Part shown: piece by piece, positions 57,247 through 64,000 of the stretch
Position numbering within the stretch: position 1 is the stretch's first letter
Layout: the number at the start of each line of letters is the position of its first letter
Source of the DNA: Entrophospora sp. SA101
Lineage: Eukaryota > Glomeromycota > Glomeromycetes > Entrophosporales > Entrophosporaceae
DNA: 64,000 nt
Direction of reading: 5' to 3'
Assembly (NCBI GenBank): GCA_958430865.1
Contig: CAUDNR010001435.1
Span: forward strand, 22,737 to 86,736
Program-made: the position numbers and the translations under genes
Notes under the pieces: model-generated
What the model saw: only the letters and a program-made list of their open reading frames with translations
Database searches by the model: none
Told to the model about the DNA's origin: nothing

Positions 57247-58620
57247 TTAGATGAAATGACAATTTAAAAATCCTATATCTTGATATTTTTTTAGTAAATT
57301 TTCTAAATTTTCATTTTTTTTAAATAACTTTATTGTAAAAGGTTTGGATCCTTTCCAATTACTCTCTAAAGTTCTCAATGAACTATCAGAAAAAAAGATT
57401 TCAGTATAAGTAGTTAAAGTATTCAAATTTTTTGGTAATATCTGATTTAAAACTGCCAATACTTTATCACCATCTATTGCACCTCTATTAATATCTAACC
57501 TTAGACTTTTTAATTTGGTACATTTACTAATTATAGGAATTAGTTCTTGATCTAGTTCATTTTTGTAAAGCATTTTCAAATATTCTAAATTGTTACAATT
57601 TTGTCCAATTGATTGATTAAGCTTTCCTAAATATTCTTCATCAGTTGGAACACCACGAATTACCAAAGATTTAAGAGTTTTACCATTGATTTTTATAAAT
57701 TCTGACAGGTCTAAAAGAAATGGACCATGGTTACACAAATAAAAATATTCAATATTTGGAAATAGAACAGATTTTAATTGCATTAATTTGATATTTGAGG
57801 AGTATTCATATAATGTTAAAGACTTCAAATTTTGAAATGTTGGAATTATAGAATTTAAATTATGATCTCCATAACCTACATAATCAACTATTGATTTTGA
57901 ATGAATTATGATTGCATTTTTTAAATCATCTGAATTTGGTACAAATAAATCATTTACTGACTCAATAAATAATTGTTTAATTTGATTTTGTGCTTTAATT
58001 AATTTAATTAATGCATTCAGATTAAAAAATTCAGAATAATCGGGATCAAAAATATAATCTATATTTAAAACTTGAATATTTTTACAAGTAGTTGCCAATT
58101 TATCAATAAATTCAGAACTAAAGTGAATACTGCAATATAATTCATGAAGGTTTTGAAAACAGGTATCAAATCTATGATGATCCAACAATTCTTCATTATT
58201 CAATATTGTAAGCTTTCTGATATTTGAATGATCAAAAATAAAATTTTCCAACCTTGTTTTTAATTGAAAATATTCTGAACTATATAAATCACATAAATCT
58301 TCCAACCATCCATTGAATTCATCAAAATCTAATTCAGTTATAAATTTAGCATAATTGTATAATGGTGATTTTTCCAATAATTCAAAATCTTCTATTACAA
58401 TATTATTTTCCACCAAGAAATTTTTGTCTTCTTCTAGTAAGCAATTAATTAATATTTTGATGCTGTTTTTAGAAATAAATGGATTTCTCCATAAAGTTGG
58501 AATATTGATATTATGCCATTTTTTATTGACAAGAACACAAGAATATAGTATTTTATAATCCTCTTCAATGTACTTAAATATTTCAATGAAAATTTCCAGT
58601 GGTAAAGTTGTTATAAGCAT
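57247..58620 (-). CDS. F-box / leucine-rich-repeat protein C
   Basis: 457 residues, intronless, the most diverged member of the set. F-box LPLEIFIEIFKYIEEDYKI through LWRNPF at residues 4-48, then LRRs. Distinct stretches are VIEDFELLEKSP, FNGWLEDLCDLYSS and a shortened C-end (KLFKKNENLENLLKKYQ). It mixes B-like (SKNSIKILIN, LYSSEYFQLKTR) and A-like (KLMQLKSVLFPN, GPFLLDLSEF) segments. Start-to-start distance to A3 is about 2.45 kb because the spacer between them carries an insertion. Confidence 0.9.
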   Translation of the reverse strand: MLITTLPLEIFIEIFKYIEEDYKILYSCVLVNKKWHNINIPTLWRNPFISKNSIKILINCLLEEDKNFLVENNIVIEDFELLEKSPLYNYAKFITELDFDEFNGWLEDLCDLYSSEYFQLKTRLENFIFDHSNIRKLTILNNEELLDHHRFDTCFQNLHELYCSIHFSSEFIDKLATTCKNIQVLNIDYIFDPDYSEFFNLNALIKLIKAQNQIKQLFIESVNDLFVPNSDDLKNAIIIHSKSIVDYVGYGDHNLNSIIPTFQNLKSLTLYEYSSNIKLMQLKSVLFPNIEYFYLCNHGPFLLDLSEFIKINGKTLKSLVIRGVPTDEEYLGKLNQSIGQNCNNLEYLKMLYKNELDQELIPIISKCTKLKSLRLDINRGAIDGDKVLAVLNQILPKNLNTLTTYTEIFFSDSSLRTLESNWKGSKPFTIKLFKKNENLENLLKKYQDIGFLNCHFI

Positions 58621-59123
58621 TTTTTTTTTTTTTACGTTATGTACTACACAAATTTAATTGCAATAACAATAATTCGTACAACTATTACACAGTGAATCTT
58701 GATTTAGTGGACCTCGATTTAGCGGATGCTAATTAAAAATCTCGGTTTACGGATAAAGTTCAAAGAACGGTTCCATAATAAACCTTAATATTAACAAGTA
58801 CGTCAAAGATCCGAAAACTGTTTTTTCAATTGTTATTACGTAGTGTCCTGCAGCTGCGCAACTAAAGTTATTTGGAATATTATTTTAAACGATAAACAAT
58901 ATCTTTTAAAATTTACGACCTAACTTTTTTTTGGTACAGATAACGTTATACGACAACGAGAAGTTACAATTAAAGTATTAAAGTGTGAGTTCATGTATAC
59001 GCACACGTACATTTGTTAACGATTATAATTGATAAAATGTTTATTATTGTTATTAGTAATAATCATTAGTAATGGTAATAAAATTTTTCAATTTTTCAGT
59101 CTAAATAAATTTTATTTGATTAT
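58621..59123. other. Upstream of F-box gene C with pogo/Tigger-like repeat
   Basis: 58687-58800 begins with ACAGTGAATCTTGATTTAGTGG and CTCGATTTAGCGGATGCTAA, the kind of sequence found at pogo/Tigger ends, and matches 31550-31640 in inverse orientation (TTAGCRGATRCTAATTAAAA, GGTTCCATAATAAA). The rest is AT-rich with no gene. Confidence 0.5.
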
Positions 59124-59255
59124 GTTGTGCGTGAATTTGGAATCTGCGTCAATTTGAAATTCAAATTAGCCACTCTGAATTTTGTATTCAAACACCCACC
59201 CCAAAATTTAATTGGTAAATTTCAAATTGACACAAATTTGATTTTCACGCACAAC
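59124..59255. mobile_element. MITE of the GTTGTRYGTGAAA family
   Basis: 132 bp with ends GTTGTGCGTGAATTT and GATTTTCACGCACAAC. The interior has GAAATTCAAATTAGCCA and CACCCACCCCAAAATTTAATT. It is the sister of the copy at 26604-26742. Confidence 0.8.
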
Positions 59256-59496
59256 ATATATGAAAAAAAACTAATCAATTCAAAAAATTTTCCAGCTAAA
59301 TACTAACAAGCATCTCTAGTGTCAGCATACAAAAACAAAAACAATGATTATTTCAAATTAAATACTAATGCTAATTAACCAGAATTGTCAATAAAACAAT
59401 GCCTTTCTTAAAATGTAAAATAAACAAAATTTATTCTTACTGATTTATTTCATGCCATTTCAACAACTAATTAAAGAACATATCAATCATCCATCC

Positions 59497-59527
<31 letters not shown>

Positions 59528-59925
59528 GTGATCTTTATCACATTAACCAAACACTAAAAACAAACCAAACAGTTCCTTGTTCGCTTGGAATTATTGCACG
59601 TTTATCACGTGGAAAAAGGTGTTTACATAATAATAGATCATCAAATAAATCATGTAGGCCTAAAGCAAAAAAATTCCAGAGATTTCTTTCTATTCACTTC
59701 ATTTTACCTCACTTCACGCTCGCTAAAGATATTTAGGAAACAAAACATTTGCCTACGACACAAAATTGGTAAAATGTTGATCGCTCCAAAGACAAATGGT
59801 TAAAATAGGGTAACATTTATTTTATTACAACTTATTGCGGTAATATAAATAATATATATATTTTTTTTAACCAAAATATACCAAAATTCAAAAATTTTAA
59901 AATATAAACTACCAATAAATAAATT
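59256..59925. other. 3' spacer of AMACR
   Basis: Contains an (ATCA)n microsatellite at 59491-59525. Weak plus frames around 59452-59803 are built on this repeat and show no domain. No gene supported. Confidence 0.4.
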
Positions 59926-61698
59926 TTATAAATAACTTTTAATTATATAATGATTTGAATTACTATTATCTAAAATTACGCGATTGATAATTTTTTTATT
60001 TTGAAATTCTTTAATAATTTTATCATCGTCATAACCAATTTCATGTAAAATTTCCAAAGTATGTTTACCTGGCATCAAAAATATACTGCTATCACTACTG
60101 CTGCTGATACTTTTACTGGTACTGCTGTTATTACCAGTTGATATTAAATTTAGAGTAGATTTTAAAGATAAGGGCGAATCAGTGAGTTCTAATACAGGTG
60201 TGACACATGAATCAGTGTTATGAAATATTTCAGTCCATTCGTCTTGAGTCTTAGATTTAAAAACTTTTTGAAATAATAATTTCATTTCTTTCCATTTTGA
60301 TTGATCATATTGTTGAGATAGTAATAATTCTTTGTTTTCTAGATTTAAATTTTCAATTAATAATTTATAGAATTTAGGCTCAAGTGCGCCACTAAAAATA
60401 ATAAAATTAGATGAATAATTTAAAATAAAATAAATAACAAACAACATATATAAACCAGCATTTACGCACACGGCAATATATTTATTATCTTTAGTTTGAT
60501 AAACTTCATAAAAATGAGCACCACCATCCAACAAGTTTTCACCTCTCATATTATTAAACAGTGAACTAGAACCTTTTTTCATTAAATATGAAAATGTCGC
60601 TAAATATTTTACTCCATCAACCTATTATTAATAAATAAATGTGAGTGAGGGGTATCAAAAGTCTTAAGGGAAAATTATCGGGGGTTCCGAAACTTTCAAA
60701 CAATTAATTACAATCAGTTAAATACCATTGAAGAATCAACAATTATTTTTCCAATTCCAGTAATTGATCTTTCAATTAGTGCTAACAAAATTCCAACGAC
60801 ACAAATTAATCCACCACCAGCAAAATCAGCTTTAATTAAATAAATAGTAAATTAATATCATTATTAATAAATTATATAATAATAAATTTGTTGATTGAAT
60901 TTACCTAATAAATTTAATGGAAACATTGGGTTTTCACCTTTACGTCCAAGGAGCTTTTCAAAAATATATATAAGCACACACATATTTTATATGTCGCCTA
61001 AAATACATAATATTTACCGATAATACACCAGATATAGCAAGATAGTTTATATCATGACCTGCCATCTTTGAATATTTTCCTAATTAAAAAAAAATATATC
61101 CCCCAATTAATAAATAACTCATTCAGAGATATTTTTCACCTGTTAAATAAATAATTCACCTTCTTGACCAAATCCAGTCAATCTGGCATAAATTAATTTC
61201 CCATTTATTTCAAACAATTCATCAGGCCCTAATCCTAATTTTTCCATTATGCCTGGACGGAATGGTTCGATCAGTACATCAGAATTTCGAATTAGTTTTT
61301 TAAATATTTCAATACCAATCGGATTCTTTAGATTAATTGAAATTGATCGTTTGTTTCTGTTTTATTATTAGAAGTAGTATTGGATATATTAGAAATGTTA
61401 GATGTTGATTATTAAGTATTGATATTATCATAGTAATTATTTAGAGTCACTTTGCAAAACCTTGCTAATACATCTATATTGTTATACTCTTCTTGTTTTT
61501 CGTAATATTCATCTACTCTAATGACATTTGCTCCAAAATCACCCAGCATCATTCCTAACAATTCATAATTCATAATTCATTAATTCCTGAAGCCAATTTC
61601 CAGAAGGAAAATCAATTAATTGCATTACCAGCAAAAGGTGCAGGAGCTAAACCTGCAAGTTCAACAACTCTTAAACCTACGAGTGATAATATTGTCAT
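59926..61698 (-). CDS. AMACR: Alpha-methylacyl-CoA racemase (CoA-transferase family III)
   Basis: Eight exons in phase: 61629-61698, 61461-61554, 61160-61356, 61018-61079, 60905-60953, 60726-60829, 60470-60621, 59926-60391, giving 397 residues (family about 360-390). The enzyme interconverts R and S forms of 2-methyl-branched acyl-CoAs so they can enter beta-oxidation, normally in peroxisomes and mitochondria. Hallmarks: [14 protein letters not shown] at the N-end, [63 protein letters not shown] with the catalytic His (about 129), ADFAGGG with the catalytic Asp (about 159; the 30-residue spacing matches known racemases), [14 protein letters not shown] and [12 protein letters not shown] Ser-rich loop ([11 protein letters not shown]) lies before the final [13 protein letters not shown]. 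The C-terminus (KSYL) is not a standard peroxisomal signal, so location is uncertain. The intron before exon 8 uses a GTGCGT donor, chosen because it restores AVGALEP. Confidence 0.93.
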
Positions 61699-62551
61699 TT
61701 TACTTGATTAAAATCCGTATATTTCGTGATTCTCATGTGATATGTGATATTGTTTAAAAAAGTTTGCACGACATAAATTAATTCCTTATATAGGACGGTC
61801 TCTCCTGTTTAATCAAATGTCACATACTCGAATTGTTTCAATTGTGCTGCCTTGACATCTTGTAATTAATAATTAATATTAATATTGATTATGCAAAGAA
61901 AAATACCAAATCGTTCGTTGTTGATAAGGGATCTTGTAATTACCCAGCAAGATCTGTTCCATATTTTGATTCCAATTAAAATATTTATAAATTTATAAAC
62001 TAAAGGACACCACATTATATCAATACAAAGAAAAAGTACCTCTGTCATTAACATGTCTTCTTTAGGAGACTCGCATTTTGTTTGCGAAAAAATAGTGTCA
62101 TACGGGCCAATTTTTTTGATCGACATCCTGTGTCATTTAAAAATTGATTATTTTTATATATTAAAATCACAAGTCATCATACACGAATCTATAACGCACA
62201 TAATAATCACTCTTGTGTTCCTAAGTAAAGATATTCTCCTACGACCTTTAAATATAGTAGTAATAAGAATCCCACTTAAAAAGAAACCAATAAAAAAGAA
62301 TTCCGTTTCAAAAATTACGTTTATAATAGTAATACAGTTAATTATTTATATATATATATCTAAAAATAAATAATGATCATCAAAATGTAACGCCCACGTG
62401 TCATTAATGCTTTTTTCTTTTGCCGATCGAACAAATTGGCCCATATGTTAACAAAAAAAATCTTTGTACAACACCAAGTGCCAATAATAAATGAGTTTGT
62501 CGATCAAATCAACAACTCTTTTCTTTTCATATTTATAAAAATGCCATAAAA
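61699..62551. other. Upstream of AMACR; no gene seen
   Basis: Presumed AMACR promoter at 61700-61800 and AT-rich sequence. The opposed frames at 61866-62126 and 62053-62373 show no domain or splice logic and are probably chance. Confidence 0.35.
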
Positions 62552-63331
62552 ATGCCACCACCTAAAAGAAACAAAAATAAGAGAAAAGCAGAAGAAACTC
62601 AAGAAAATATTGCTGGGCAAGTGCTTTAAGAATGGTAATGGTGGTTATCGCCACTCATCATCACTCTAGTTATTAAGTATATATGGAAAATATGTGCTCA
62701 GTTTATCATGTAGTTATTATAACTGCTTGCTTTTAATTCATTTTGTTTGATTTAGTGCCTCTCCCATGTAATTACCACCACTAAAGAATCTAATAATTGT
62801 GATGAAGTAAGTACCATTGCTATTGTTTTTCTTTTGTAGTTCTAGGACATATGCACAATGGAGGATGAATACATGGATCATTTTGGAGAAGGAATTGGCT
62901 ATGTACCTTCCTTATGGTAAAAAACCTTACTCCCTTGCATTTTACTACTATTACAGGAAAAAACGAAAGAAAAAGAAAACATAATACCAAAGGTCTCAGC
63001 TTCAACTTCTAAAAAAAGAAAGTTTGATGTCATCAAAAAATTCGTTTAGTAAGTATACATGTTTGCAAAAATTCAAATTTGAAACAAATGGATTTTGAAC
63101 CATCCAAGCTGATTACTTTTTTCTCCAGAGAAATTCTTGGAAGGCACTGAAGTGAATGAGTATACCAACTGCTACATTAATCCTGAAAAGACAGTAAAGA
63201 ATCTGGGTCAGAAGCTCATGGATGGACTCTATATCTTTGTAGAGGGACACCATCAAAGTGGCAAGATGACATCTGTTACAAGGTTGGGTGCCAAAAGTAT
63301 TTTGGAGGGTAGAAAGTATTTCAGCAAATGA
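62552..63331 (+). pseudogene. P-loop NTPase gene remnant (mobile-gene type)
   Basis: Exon-like pieces on the plus strand: MPPPKRNKNKRKAEETQEN from an ATG at 62552; CLSHVITTTKESNNCDE ending at a GTAAGT donor (about 62757-62807); MEDEYMDHFGEGIGY (about 62860-62905); a Lys-rich stretch ending KKRKFDVIKKFV at a GTAAGT donor (62955-63050); and FLEGTEVNEYTNCYINPEKT, then GLYIFVEGHHQSGKMT (about 63133-63270), ending in TGA at 63331. The last matches a Walker A loop, G-x4-GK, but with Met where Ser/Thr is needed. Exons cannot all be joined in phase and the protein stops soon after the loop, so I call it a remnant. The N-end could be a DNA-binding tail. Confidence 0.45.
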
Positions 63332-63915
63332 TAAGTATTTTTGCCGAAAGTGACAAAAGTGATAAAGCATCAAAAGTGACAAAATATTGAAATTAATGAA
63401 AGTATAAATTCAAACTTTATTTTAAAAATAATAGAATTATTTAAAACAAATTTTTAAGCATTTTTATTTCTTGTTTTAGTAGAAATTATTACTTCATATT
63501 CATCATTGGCTTCACAACTTTTTTCAAAATCTGTAGAATCATGTAATAATTGTTAGTTTTCTTCTGGTTGGTTGAAATGCTTCTTCATTTACTATTTCTG
63601 AAAATAAATCCTCATTCATTGATTCTTGAACTAATCCTAATGTATCATAATCTAATTCATTACTATCATCACTGTAATCTCCTCATCTATATCCTCATAC
63701 ATTTTATCATTGTCTTCTAAAAAAAAATTATTTTCCAAATCCATAATATCATGAATTTCTAAATCTGTCAAATTAATTTCATCATCAACATAATTATTAC
63801 TTTCATCATTATTACCTTTCATCATCATTACTTTCATCATCATCATCTGAAATAACTTCTGCTTCAACCAACATACTCTTTAAATCCTTTTCTGTTAAAG
63901 TTTGACCAGTATATA
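63332..63915 (-). other. Acidic low-complexity frame, unassigned
   Basis: The minus strand is open at 63652-63867 with DDEINLTDLEIHDIMDLENN and continues in other frames toward 63480 with Glu/Asp-rich residues. The acidic character resembles the tracts in the transposase debris at 15880-16610, but there is no defining motif. Confidence 0.25.
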
Positions 63916-64000
63916 AGGCTCCGAACGAAACGAAACGAAACGAATTTGAGAGTGATTCGAATCAAACCGGATTCCTAAAATTTTTTTAACGTCATATTAA
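63916..64000. repeat. CGAAACGAAA repeat at the window edge
   Basis: CGAACGAAACGAAACGAAAC followed by GATTCGAATCAAACC, akin to the ATTCGAATAAA repeat family; it continues beyond the window. Confidence 0.5.

Noticed and set aside
61866..62373. Opposed frames of 86 and 106 residues upstream of AMACR
   Set aside because: They overlap in antisense, lack motifs and have the composition of AT-rich spacer.

Overview
The window looks like nuclear DNA of an arbuscular mycorrhizal fungus (Glomeromycota, Rhizophagus-like). It is very AT-rich, has many short GT-AG introns (about 40-100 bp), and carries gene families I associate with these fungi: tandem F-box/LRR proteins, kinases with a Cys-rich leader and a P-loop of the GEGGFATI type, treble-clef/PD-(D/E)XK proteins, a Crinkler-like PD-(D/E)XK protein, and many decayed transposase pieces. 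The lineage is inferred from remembered family style, not from a search.

Three conserved housekeeping genes could be modelled exon by exon, all on the minus strand: translation release factor eRF3 (19219-21822, 14 exons), an ASCC1-type KH plus 2H-phosphoesterase protein (34337-36115, 8 exons), and alpha-methylacyl-CoA racemase (59926-61698, 8 exons). Four accessory genes could also be modelled: a RING protein (3976-4683), an unnamed 331-residue Uma2-like protein (8981-10331), a protein kinase whose five exons splice into a protein with three N-lobes and one C-lobe (28334-31047), and a Crinkler-like protein (51759-53026). Six F-box genes lie in three tandem pairs.

Layout: 0.1-3.3 kb decayed mobile genes and a palindromic MITE; 4-4.7 kb RING gene; 4.8-6.75 kb duplicated block B; 6.76-8.6 kb a minisatellite with a dyad in each unit, invaded by a hAT-type element; 9.0-10.3 kb Uma2-like gene; 9.49-16.8 kb duplicated block A (treble-clef pseudogene, two F-box genes, transposase debris, a TA-flanked MITE); 17-19 kb mostly unreadable; 19.2-21.8 kb eRF3; 22-28 kb repeat debris including a hAT transposase tail; 28.3-31.0 kb kinase; 31.3-33.1 kb CGAAT-rich satellite with an exact 713-bp tandem duplication; 34.3-36.1 kb ASCC1; a 10-N gap at 37571; 38.1-45.4 kb second copy of block A; 45.5-48.7 kb transposase, nuclease and zinc-knuckle debris; 48.8-50.75 kb second copy of block B; 51.8-53.0 kb Crinkler-like gene; a 1000-N gap at 53125-54124; 54.8-58.6 kb third F-box pair; 59.9-61.7 kb AMACR; 62.5-64 kb decayed P-loop gene.

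The two copies of block A (7.3 kb) are collinear without indels over almost all their length and nearly identical, so they are either a very recent segmental duplication or an assembly/haplotype artefact. One copy begins next to a gap and a chimeric junction, which keeps the artefact explanation open. The housekeeping genes show no joint pathway. The accessory genes share the theme of lineage-specific expansion by tandem and segmental duplication among mobile elements.
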